Program-made: the position numbers and the translations under genes
NCBI GenBank assembly: GCA_028671895.1
Contig: CM053802.1
Coordinates: 12,779,631-12,843,630 of the forward strand
Length of the DNA: 64,000 nucleotides
Direction of reading: 5' to 3'
Source of the DNA: Oenanthe sinensis
Taxonomy: Eukaryota; Streptophyta; Magnoliopsida; Apiales; Apiaceae
Notes under the pieces: generated by a model
What the model was told of the DNA's origin: nothing
What the model saw: the letters and a program-made list of their open reading frames with translations, nothing else
The model's database searches: none
Part shown: positions 32,627-44,532 of the stretch, in pieces
Layout of the letters: each line of letters opens with the position of its first letter
How positions within the stretch are numbered: the first letter of the stretch is position 1

Positions 32627-35600
32627 ATGGAGATTCGAAGACAATGTGTTTGTATTGAAAATGAGCAACTGGGTGAGTATTTGTTGATGAAAAGGCAAGA
32701 AATTGTTGATTCTCCAAAAGGGATTTCAGATAATCTTGATATTACTCTGCAAAAAGCTTACTCTAGCATCTGTAACTCCAAGACCCATATCACAAATCTC
32801 AAAGATTTTTCCAAGATTAAGTAAGTCTTTTGTAATGTGCCTTTATAATTATTGTTATTATTCACTTTGGTGTTATGACACTGTCTTGAGTATATACATG
32901 TTTGTATACAGTAAAGGTTTAATCTTTATGTTTATTATAGGCTTATGAAATTAATTAGATGAGACTGTTGGAAAGAAATGTAAGTAAAGCAGTGAATTTT
33001 ACTTAATTTTAGGAAATTTAGTTTATGAATTGAAGGTAAATGTTGGATTCTTGTTTTGGGGATAAGGTACTCATTCTATAAAATCCCGAATGCTTTAAGA
33101 ATGTTACATTGTAGGATTTCAGAGTTCAGACATTTACTATCAAAAGACTGAGTTGATGGGACTCTATTTGTGGTACAGAGTGAGTATTGAATTCATGTTG
33201 AATTTTATGCGTACATGTGAATTCAATTGTTTCTATCAGCTTGGATGTTTCTCTTTAAGAGTATGTGTGATGTTGGGTGTAGTTGCAGTGGATGTAAGGT
33301 GGTGTTTGGGCTGTGTTATGGAGCATTGTATATAAATAGAACACTGTATTCAATTGCAACTCTGACTGTAACATAAAATATTAGCATATATATTTGAAAT
33401 CAGACATCCTCCTTTTCCTCGAGAATGTAATTGATCAAATTTATTCATGTGGTAGGGGTGTTGGAAAATGGATATTAAGGCTCGTGCAAGGGTTTTTCGA
33501 TACTGCTTCATGTGCTTCTGAAAATGAAGACATGACTAGGAAAGGTACTGTATGCGTTCTCTTGTTTGTCTTAGATATACCTTGTGAGTGCATCTGTTAT
33601 CGTTTTTTTACTTTTGAGACTATGCAAAATTAGGTAAAGCAAATAAGGGAACTAAGAGCTACATGCCTCAAAAGAATTCAGTGGCCTATGCTTTGTTGAT
33701 TACACTTTACAGGTTGTCTAATTATACTACATAATATTTTCTTCTTTTTTTCTCCATTCATTATTTTAAAGTTTATTTGTGGTTGCTCTGTTGAGACCAT
33801 TTAAAACTGATTGTACGAGACATAAACATTTTGATGGCAGGGGAACTGCTACTGGTGTTGATTATATGCGTAAACCAGAGCTAATTGATGCTGCAGAAGC
33901 AAGCGGACTGTCTCGTGCTCCAATCATGCATGTCATGAAACCTTTTTGTTTAATTTGAATGTGGATATTGTTTATTTGTCAGTTTGAAAGATACACTGAT
34001 CTTTAATTGAAAACTTTATGCATTTAGGCCAGAAAAGGGAAAAGGAAAACCCAGACAATTTGGAAGCTCCCCTAGGGAGTGGTACAGTGGATGGAGCTGC
34101 ATGAAGACATTGGTTATGAAAGGGCTGGTTGTTAAATCAAGCTGCCCTGCAAAGTATGTTTTGCATTTCAGCTTTGAAAGCATTCCTGTTATATCTTTTA
34201 AATTTTTATTTCTTGTTTGTTTGACAGTTGACACACAATTTTTGTCTCGTTGATTTATAGGATCTTTTAAGTTCCCATATTTTGGTTTGCATTATTTTTC
34301 TTTGCCAAAACTTGGTCATAACAAATACAATTTTATTTCATTTCATAACCTTAGTAATGCCATTACGTCTCTGCCAAATATTGTATCAGTTCGAGTCATG
34401 CATGGGCGTGTTTGATAACTATTAGTGCAGGTATATGCTGACTGAAGAAGGCAAAAAAGCAGCACGTGAATGTCTTGCAAGATCAGGGCTGGCCACCAGT
34501 TCCCATATTGTGGAACGATCTCTGAATTTAGATGAAAGCAATCCGACAGATCAGGAGTTTTCTCGCACTGATTCAGTTCAAGAAAGTAGGCTTCATCGTG
34601 AATCAATTGCACGCAAGAAAGCAGTTGAAGTTCCACCTGAATCTCTTAATAGGGTATGTTCTAAGGTTTTTTAATTGTGAGCCTAGATGCTAAATGTTAT
34701 GTGGCACCCTAGTTTAGTGTCATGATATGCAGTAGTTACAGCTTTGCCTTGAGAGAGAATCATCTTCGTTGTGGATATACAGTAGTTACAGCATTGCCTT
34801 GAGAGAAAGAATCGTCTTCGGTGTGGCCAATTTCAGTTATTTTTATTCTTCACCTCCTTGGCTAATGGGGATTGGGGCCTGTTGAAATTATCCCCAATAA
34901 GAATGTTTTGTTCTCTTAGTATATACCATATATCTCTTATCCACCCATTTTATTTTCTCCATTACTATTCCAGTTTAAGTAATTAACAAGGAACACTAAA
35001 CATCAAATGAACTGAGAGAAATGTAATGTTATATGCATCTCATGAACTGATGATCCAACAAACCACTTTTTGGAGGGAAGAGACCTATATGGATTTTATT
35101 TTATGATTAGCTTGTCACGTTACATATATCATGTGTATGCATATATAGCATATAACACATGTAGCAAAGATTTTGCCTAATTTTAAAGTTGTACACTAAT
35201 TATATTGCTACTATTATACTCAAGTTATGCAATGATTAACTAATGGATACCTTCTCATATTGTTCACAATATACAACTGAGAACTATATTCTACTGCATA
35301 TATTTTCCTCAACATCCTCGAGTTATATGAATTTATTATGCTTTAAAATTTTGCAATATTAAAGGAAGTATGTGAATAATGCTGTGTGTGGCTATAAGCT
35401 GGTGCCCCTCTGTGCATACATGCGTATAATTCAAAAAAGTGTATTCCCTCTTCTACTGTTATTTTATTTCCCTTTTTAACTATCAAAAGATCATGTATTG
35501 CACTATTGCTAGTACTTATTCTCTTCTAGCCGTCGTTTAAAACAATTTGCAGCATTTCGCTCAATATTACATATTTTTAATTTTTTAGTTTACTGTTTTT

Positions 35601-38600
35601 TTAAAATATAGTTTACTGTTTGAAGTAGCATTTAAGGAGATGTCTCTCTATCTTGAATTTGTTTTTTCTCATTTAAGACAAATTTATAAGTACGTGCTTA
35701 ATCCCTTTATTTTCCAATGCATGTTGCAACACTGTTTTGTTTACCGTGTTCCTACATATTACAGGTATAAGCAATGCTATGTTATACATGTAGCTTTTAT
35801 GCGTCTCACGTTTGATGTTGTTGGCTATCATCTGAATCAAATTTAATCCGTTCCATTGTTATAGTTTTTGAGCATGGGGTACAGCAAAGAGCAGATTCTT
35901 CTTGCATATTCCGATGTCCAGGAATCATCACCGAACAAGAACAAGTCTTCCCTCTGGCCAGCTGTTTTATGTCGTCTTAGAGAAGCTGAGGTGTATGGTT
36001 CAAGTTTGGAGTCTCAAAATAACCTGCAATGTGATCGTCATTCATTGCCAACTAACTCTTATATTAGAGATGGTAATATCCACTGTACACTTACTTTCAT
36101 AATGGTTGAAACTTGAAAGTAAATTGAGTATCTGAAGTTTTCGTAATCAGAACTTGTTTAATGTTCAGGTCAAGTAGATACTCGTACAAACAAAAATAGC
36201 ACAACAGGTTCTGTTGGTGAGGGCGAATCCTGTATTTTCAAGTCAAAATCTCATACTGACTCTTCGCAAATAGACTTGTCGATGAGGGTTTGTTCAACAA
36301 CTGTAAGTAGCAATATATAAATTGACAAAATTAGCATATAGTAGTAGGAGACTCTTTTAAGATGGATTGTGTATTTAACATTAGTGCCATGAGAGAAAAT
36401 TATGTGACAAAATTTTGGCTGTAGCTTGTTGTTTTTGCGAAGTGCGAACTAAATTTATGTGATGGATTGTGTGTTTAACAAGAATTTATAGTTAGATCAG
36501 ATAACCTTTTACCATCCCTATTGTTTGGAGTATGTGCATCTGAAAGGTTGTAAATTTCTCAACTCAGTTTTCAGTCAAACATGTTGGAAATCAGTTTCAT
36601 TTTGTTTCAGGAAATATTTTTGGATTCTAATTAATTGAGCTATTTTCTTATTCCTGGATATTTTAGGATAACCACGTGCTTAAGCAGCACAGAGATGGGT
36701 GGCAATTTGAATCAAATGTTTTAACAGTGCCGCCTTTGTCCTTCGGAGAAACATTTAAGGATGCATACGATGTAATTTTGATATTGGACGATCGTGAGAA
36801 ATTCACCATGCAGGGGTAACCAACTTTTAGTTTGATATGCAGTCCTCATTATCACATAAAGATTTCCATGTGTAAAACTTTTTTTCCCACACAGTGCTCT
36901 AATTTCATGATGATATATAGATGAGGGTGTTTTGTTTTATCTAATAAGTGAAAGTTACTTACAAGTTGAATTCTGAGAAGTACAAATTATGTAATTTTTT
37001 TATTTTGCAATTTGACTTCATAAAAATGAATATTATTTCTTATAAAGGTAACTTCTAGTACTTTTTTGTTATTTTGTTATTGTATATATTATAACTATAC
37101 ATTACTAATAAAATTATCTTAACTGATAGTAACTTATAATACAAATTTATTTTTTACTTTGAAGTAATAAAGAGAACTTTGTGTAAAAAGTAACTTTTTT
37201 TAAAAGGTAAGTGAAAAACAGGCCCTATATCTCACTTGTACTTCTGAATTATCACCTCTCTTTCCCCTTACACTTAAAATATAACAATTATCCCAAAATA
37301 ATAATTGCATTCCAAATGTATATTAACTTCTTTTTCTTTTTCTTTTTTTTGTGATTTCCAGGTCAAAATCTAGAAAAATTGTGGAGAACATTTCGACAGA
37401 ATTCAATATTGAAATAGAGGTAAGCTCAAATATTGGTCTATAGAGCTGTATAAAGTTTTATATTTTGCATGAACCGACTAAGATATATTGGCATCAACAT
37501 CAACATCATCTTAGGCACATTTATTAGGCTTTTTTAAGGTGTGGCGGTGGCACTACAATGTACCATGATAGTTTTTGTTGATTATAATTTAGCAAGTTAC
37601 ATATTTACCAACAGAAATATATCCACCTTCCATGTAAACATGCACTTTTTATTGTCGATTTGCTACAATGTTTTTCTTAGTTCTTGCAGTATTTTTCTTT
37701 TCTCGTTATTCAGTTTGATCCTTCTGTAGGTTAGAAGGCTTCCAGTTGGAGATGCCATCTGGGTAGCGCGCCATAAACATCTCCATTCTGAGTATGTTCT
37801 TGATCTTATAGTTGAGCGGAAAAAGGTTGACGACTTACGAAGCTCAATCAGGGATAATCGCTACAGAGATCAAAAAGTGCGGCTTTTGGTATGATACTAA
37901 CTGCACTCTGTACATGGCTTTCTATCTGAATCTTCGCTAATTGCTGGGACTGATATGTTATTACATCCATAAAGTGTTTCACGGCAATTTTCTGTAGTCA
38001 CTAGCTTATTTGGTCATTCCTATTTTTTCTTATTTTTAATTTTATATATAACTATGGTGCGATTTTTACAAACAAGCTCTACACTAGGGAGGTGCAGGTT
38101 CATTTAATAAAAAATCACTTTAAAAATAATATAAAGCAGAGGTACTTTTAAAATCATTTGTATTGTCAGTATAGACGAATAAATTGACCAGCTAACTGAT
38201 GGTGGGATGCTTTTGAACAGAAAATGAAGACCTGAACTTTGTATTTAAGATAGTGTTAAGATTCAGGCCTTTCATATGGGTATCAGTGGGATAACAATGT
38301 GTAATTATGTTTAAGTTTGTACCTTTACAACTCTAAAGTGGAACCCTGTGAACACGTCAGTTGGCTAAAAAAAGGTGGGTAATTATATGATTAGGAAAAC
38401 ATATTTATATGCTTTGGTTATAATATCAGACAATTTACCAAAAACTTTTTAGGTACCACTGGTTAGTAGTTATGGTTGAAGTGCTTAACTTGAATTTAAT
38501 GTGAACAATCGTTAGAAAGTATTTGACATTTCATCCCTTTTAAGTAAATAACTGTTGAGGACTAAAATTTCTCTTCTTTGTCCTTTTCTGCCCTACAAAT

Positions 38601-41600
38601 CTAAAGTAATTGACCTCTTAAAGAGTATTTTAGAACAAGAAACCTATTTAACATAGATTTATGATGTATTGTAATTTAAAATTCATGTTTCTGGGATATT
38701 TATTGTTAACATTATCTTGGGCTTATTAGAATGTTTGTGGAGGTATTCCGGTGGGCCTGCCTTGAGGCAGTCACCATTGTTTTTCTTGTGTACACGAGGT
38801 TACACTACCATTGCGGCTCTTTTTAGTTGAAGACTTCACTTGTATATACACTTTTTCCAGAAATAGACATGGCAATCGTGTCCGTGTACTTCTTTGTCGT
38901 CGTGTATCGCGTCACAAATGGTAGACCCATTCACGGAACTAAATGAATTTGTGTTGCCTACAACACCAAATAAAGCTGTGTAGTTGTTTCACAACAGAGA
39001 TTTAAATTTCTTTTATTGTTTTTAAAACATGTCTTATATTATTATGTTACTTTTGAAGTTCTAATATCTATTAATTATATTTTAAGATTATGATTATATA
39101 TATTAACAGTATGTTGGGACATGTTCAGCTTGCTGAACATGTATGGTCTCCAATTTAATAGTGGTCTCCATAGAATTCAACCCATAGTGTGTGTGTGTGT
39201 ATTTATTTCATTTAGTTTCGTGTTTCATGTAAGATTCTCCAACCCAAACACTAAATTTCCGCATCCTCTGTACAAAATAACCAGGTCTAAGTAGAAACAA
39301 TGACACCTGAACTTCGGTAATACTTTAGGTCGAAAATGTATTGTTGTTCTGATGAGGTAGTATTTTTTGTCTTGACCTTTTATTTTAATATAAACCCGTA
39401 GCTTTATATATTCTTGCAAATGTTGTAGTGATATTTTTTCATGTGCTTAAGTTACTGTATTTCGTTTCTGACATTTATATTATTCATTCAAGAGAAGTGG
39501 ACTCAAGAAGATGATCTATGTAGTTGAAGGTGATATAAATTTTTCTGAAGTTGCCGAAAGCCTAAAAACAGCGTAAGACATTTCCTTAAGCACCTATAGA
39601 CCTCTTTTTTTTGCGAGTATTAATTATCCATTCTTTGATCACGTGAGCTATCAAATTGGAAATTAATTAAATGTAATAGGCAAATCATGTTTTACATATT
39701 AAAACTGTTATCATTATCCTTATCTCCAATAGTGTATTCCTACAACTTAGAAACTTGTGTCATATTCTTTTGTTTATATATCCTAAATTAATTTTCTTAT
39801 TCAATAAAGGTTTGTCCGCAAGTAAAAAATGTGTTAAAACTTAATAGTGATTGAAAAATAGGCATAGTAATGATTGGAACTGGTTTTTGATAAAGGCTTC
39901 GAAGCTCTAGGATAGTAGGATGCTTGCAATGAATTTTCTATACATAGATATAAATAGTACATCATTTACGTTCTATGTTATCACTCGTGTAACAGTTTGA
40001 TGTTGAGTTGTCCTTGCAGAATCCCTTTAGTTTCTAGATTTAGTCTAATTCTAATCGACCTTATTGTGCACTATTCTTGTGTTCTTACATAATCTATTAC
40101 ACCAAGTTCTTTGGCATTAAACTATAATTATACGGTTCTCTTGGATGTTTTTGTTTCCTACGCTGTTTTAGGGTGTGTTTGGGATTGTTGTTGCAGACAG
40201 CAACAACTTATTTATGAAAAGATGGGGGAAAACTGTTTGTTAAATTTTAAAAGCAGCTTTTTGGAAAAGTGTTTTTGGTCTAAAAACTGTTTTTAGAGAA
40301 AGCAGGTCCCCCATGCTTTTGAAAAAAGCTTTTTTTCAACTTTTGCAAGAAGTAAATACATTTTTCACTATCAAACCATCCCAAAAACATTGTTTTTTAT
40401 ATTATATCTTAAAATATAAACAAATCAAAAAAAATTACCAAACAGTCATCTGATTTTTCTGACAGAACTTTTTCTACCAGCACTTTTCAACAGCACGGCA
40501 ATTTTAAACAGCAATCCCAAACAGAGCTTTAGTCTAAAGTCTCTCCAGTACATGTTCTGTTTGTAGTTCATATGTAATCTGTTCATAAATTCAAATTTAT
40601 ATCCTTCAAAGTTCATAGATTTTGTGCAGTTGTTTCACAACAGAGATTTTGGAGGGATTTGATGTACAGCGAACAAATGGCTTGGGAGACACTCTCAGGA
40701 AATATGGGTTCTTGACTCGAGCAATAATTCAGTACTACAGTCTTTTGAATGTTGAGAAGAGACAGGATCGACCCAATGTTTGTCCTCCTTTTAAAGAGTT
40801 TGTTAAGAGGTGTGAAGATTTGGATAAGATGACAATTAGTGATGTATTCGCCATACAACTGATGCAGGTAATAAATTGTTCTCCATGCCCTTGTGAATAT
40901 TTTTTAAACTTCTATGTTTAGTATTTAGAATCAAGAATATTGCTCTGTGGAATCCTAGAAATATTTTTAGTATAATCCGTCTTTGTTTTAATCATATACA
41001 ATTTTTCAAATGAACTTGACGTTTTGATGCCGTTTACGCCGTTTTGGATCTTCAAATAAGTGCAGGTCCCTCAGGTGACAGAGGAGGTTGCCATGGCAGT
41101 TCTAGATTTATACCCAACCATTCTATCCCTTGTTCGTGCATACTCTGTTCTTGTAAGATCTTTTTTCTATGGCATGTTTTTTAACCTATGGGTGCCAATT
41201 AGCTTGCAAAAATAAATCTCAAATTAACAAAAAAAGTGATTGTTTCTTTTAAATTGACACTGGGTTCAATATCATCAATATTTTGAATCATCATTGCATT
41301 GTTATAGTTCTCTCTAGTGTTGTAGATAAAAGTATTTGGTTAGTTTGTTCTTGTTTTTCTTTTTTCTTGGCCGGATGACTGGTCTAAGAAGGCAAATATA
41401 TATATATATATATACACGAGCAAAAATATTGTTGTAGGGTATGTATGCGTACATTAATTTTAGTTGCAAAAAATTGTTTCGATGGGATAAAGGGCTGGCA
41501 TAAGGTAGTTTACTCTTATTAATAATTTGACATTCCCACTTACAACTTACCTCAAGTTGTATATTGAAAGGTCAAACTTGTGTGAGGGCCTAGTTGTAAT

Positions 41601-42251
41601 AAGGGTTGAGTAGGCTTTATTGCATTGACAATGGTTGATTACAAGTAAAAATTAATTAGCTGGACTAGTAGTCAGCTAAAGTTTGTTGAGTACTTTTGTT
41701 ACGCGAACCATATCTACAAACCATATGCGAAAGCAGAGTACTTTAGCATCAATCTACATATGTGAGGTCATTTCATTGCATTTACTGTATTTTGGAGCCT
41801 GCCTAGTACAACACTACAACCTTGTTGGCATAAGACATGGTTGACATAATACTTAATAGATCAACAGAAACAATGAAAGTTCTTGCAATTTTCTACCAGT
41901 TAAATTTGAAATTGTTGACTAAAGTGATTGAATTTGAATTTTTTTTGTTGTAGCATATATATAACCAGCCTTTTGTTATAAAATTAAGACGGTATGCTAT
42001 ATTTTCCTATACAGTTTCATATTTTCATTTAATATCCTCCCTTTTGTTTTGAAAGTTAAATGACATGCTTTCTATTCCTGTATTACTTCTGAAATATGTA
42101 TTATGATCATTCTACTGCTGATATCCTAACATTGTCTTGCATAAAGGATGGAGACATCTGCGCGCAAGAAGAGATGCTTAAGAAGCAGAGTAACGGCAGA
42201 GTCAATGGATCCGCAAGCAGAAATATTTTCCAGCTATTCTGGGGGAATTGA
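32627..42251 (+). CDS. MUS81: Crossover junction endonuclease MUS81
   Basis: There are fifteen coding exons: 32627-32820, 33456-33544, 33634-33712, 33841-33927, 34028-34153, 34431-34653, 35865-36072, 36169-36302, 36667-36815, 37362-37419, 37730-37888, 39493-39572, 40630-40867, 41066-41152 and 42147-42251 (2016 nt, 671 aa; Arabidopsis is about 660). An N-terminal helix-hairpin-helix lies near 55-75. Next come a winged-helix-like region, the XPF/ERCC4 nuclease domain with DDREK (421-425), GD (456-457) and ERK (478-480) metal-binding motifs, and a C-terminal HhH2 (about 600-637). With EME1 it cleaves branched DNA such as nicked Holliday junctions and stalled forks in the nucleus, in repair and part of meiotic crossover. 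All catalytic motifs are intact. Intron 4 appears to be GC-AG. Intron 12 holds a MITE. Confidence 0.95.
34724..34831. repeat. Imperfect tandem duplication in MUS81 intron 6
   Basis: A unit of about 51-53 bp containing CAGTAGTTACAGC and GCCTTGAGAGA occurs twice in a row. It has no effect on exons. Confidence 0.75.
40171..40528. mobile_element. MITE in MUS81 intron 12 (PIF/Harbinger-like)
   Basis: The ends are GGGTGTGTTTGGGATTG and, inverted, AGCTCTGTTTGGGATTG, flanked by TTA on both sides (40168-40170 and 40529-40531). Three-base TTA target duplications are typical of PIF/Harbinger elements. Subterminal parts also pair, through CAACAG/CTGTTG-type motifs. At 358 bp it cannot encode a transposase. 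It ends about 100 bases before exon 13. Confidence 0.75.
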
Positions 42252-43016
42252 TTTATTCCTCTACTTCATAATGGAGATCTTGGTCGGGTTGCAGAGTGCT
42301 AGCTACCAATCTATGTACATTACTCCTGAGCCACTTAGTTGTAATTTTTTGTAGTATAATCCTATGATTATAGGATTTTTCTTAAAGAGTAGTTGTGAAT
42401 ATAGTTCAATTAATGAAGAATGGAATATAGAAACTTTTAAAAGATAAATGAGATTTAAAATTAATTTTGAATAATTATAATTTTTAATATGGTTTTAAGT
42501 GATGGGGAGGAAGGATGGATGAGAATGCTAATGTGATACCCGTTTATATACTGTAGTGTGTATGCAGAGACTCTATATAGTTTTAATTTTTTTAATACTT
42601 ATATGTTATACTTACAAATAACTTGCCTTTTTTTATATGAACTATACAGTATATACTATATACTGCAATTGTGTCGAATTATAAATAAAATAAGATGAGT
42701 TAAAAACGTGATTCGATGAAAAAAAATTAAAAAAAGAAGCTGGGCTTAAAAATATAAAAAAAGCTGGACTTGATATTCGTTGTTGTATGTATCATGCATG
42801 TTGTTATTAATAGGTATTAGCAAAAACCAAATTGAAACGAATAAAAAACCTCAATGAAATTTCGATTACGGTTTGATTTTAAATTTTTTACAAATCGAAT
42901 AAAAATCGAACTAAACTGCAATAATATAATAATAATTATTATTATTATTTAATAATAATTATTATTATTTAACTATTATTATTATAATATATAATAAAAT
43001 ATATCATATAAGGGGT
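42252..43016. other. MUS81 3' flank and intergenic DNA
   Basis: This starts with the probable 3' untranslated region of MUS81. An ATT/AAT simple repeat with palindromic halves lies at about 42926-42995. No gene seen. Confidence 0.5.
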
Positions 43017-43885
43017 GGGTTCTACCGCCACAGCCACAGTTAGATATAGTGTCTTAAAAGACAACTCATCTAAAATTTAAAATCAAGGGTTGAGATTAGA
43101 AATTAAAAAAAAAAGTATACGCTATATTAAATAGCATTTACGTCGTATAATATAATTTAAGTCATAATTTTTTTAATTACCTAAAGAGTCCTTAAACAAC
43201 ACTTGCAAAATGTGTGAAGGGTTAAAAACATACGCGTTTGTCTTAGTTTTTTTGTCCCGGTTACTTACGCTATATTATATAGCATAAGGTCAGAATTTTT
43301 TTCTTCATCTTTTTCATTTTTTTAATCAATCAAAATATGTTCTTTTTAACCAAAACCCAAAACGAACCATATCAAATAATATATAAAAACATCAAATTAA
43401 ATATGACAATAAAAAAAAACCAAACCAATTCAATAAAAACATCAAAATCAAAACACAATAATATTCTTGAATGATCTCATTGCTAATTCAAGAAATTTTG
43501 ATAAACACTTGATAAAACTTGAATATTCTAAATTTTGATGAAACACTTGTTATGAAATTTGAATCTTCTAAATTTTGTTCGGAAATTTGATATGAAATGG
43601 GAGAGAGAAGTGAAGAAATTCACACAAAAATAGTATAGCTTACTATTCATCTAGTGTAAATGAGGTGCAGTCAACCTGCAAAATATAATACAACGTAAGC
43701 TTTACAGGGGTAGAAAGGAAATTAAAGAAAATTTAAACTTACGTTGTACTATATAACGTATACGCTATATTATATAGCGTAACTTAAAAAAAAAGTTTAA
43801 TCTCATCCATTGATCTAATAATTCAATGGTCAGAAATGAATTGGCTAGAATTTAAAAATTATCCAATTGTGGTTGGTGAACAGTT
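43017..43885. mobile_element. Probable transposon with CTATATTATATAG palindromes
   Basis: The left end (GGTTCTACCGCCACAGCCAC) partly matches the complement of the right end (GTGGTTGGTGAACAG), suggesting degenerate inverted ends. Inside, an ACGCTATATTATATAGCGT-type near-palindrome occurs several times (about 43117, 43266, 43761), and ACGTTGTACTATATAACGT lies at 43741-43759. No reading frame fits a transposase. Ends are approximate and class unknown. Confidence 0.45.
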
Positions 43886-44532
43886 TCCATATAAATTATT
43901 TTTAATATAAATATTTATTTTTGGCCTCGTGCACTTGATTTTAAATTTCGCTGATATTACTATATATAAAGGATGCAGAACGTTCTTTTGTAAAGTATTG
44001 TCCTATGATATGAAGAATAGTCATTATCTTTGTTAATGTTATAATTTTTCATAGGATTAACCGAGAAATGCATTATTTCTCGTGCAAACAAACAAGATCC
44101 GAATGCAGCTGAAATGACCGATAAACTTGGCTTACATTACTGATAAGCAGAATCATTCTCTAACATGTAAATGAAGACACACTATGTCAATATTGTTAGG
44201 GACTAGGAGAAACGACTTTCTAACAATGTTTCTAATAATTTATGCATGTCTCATAAATTTATTTTTTCAAATCTCAATTTATGCATAACTAATATAATAA
44301 AATAGTATTGATTTTAAAACCAAAATCGAATCACATAAAACTAAACCACACTTTTCAAAATCAAATCGAACAAATTATTTTTATTTCAATTTTAATTTCT
44401 AAATTTTAAAAATGAGGTTTGGGTGCGGTTTAAGTTTAAAACCACACCAAACACCGTGGTTTTATTACACAAGTAACATAACATGTGATAGACGAGAGAC
44501 ATAAAAACATGATAATGATAAGGGGAAGTCCA
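43886..44532. other. Intergenic, promoter side of the small plastid-type gene
   Basis: A/T-rich sequence with purine- and pyrimidine-biased low complexity (for example AAATCGAA repeats around 44280-44460). No clear TATA box or gene was found. Confidence 0.4.
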
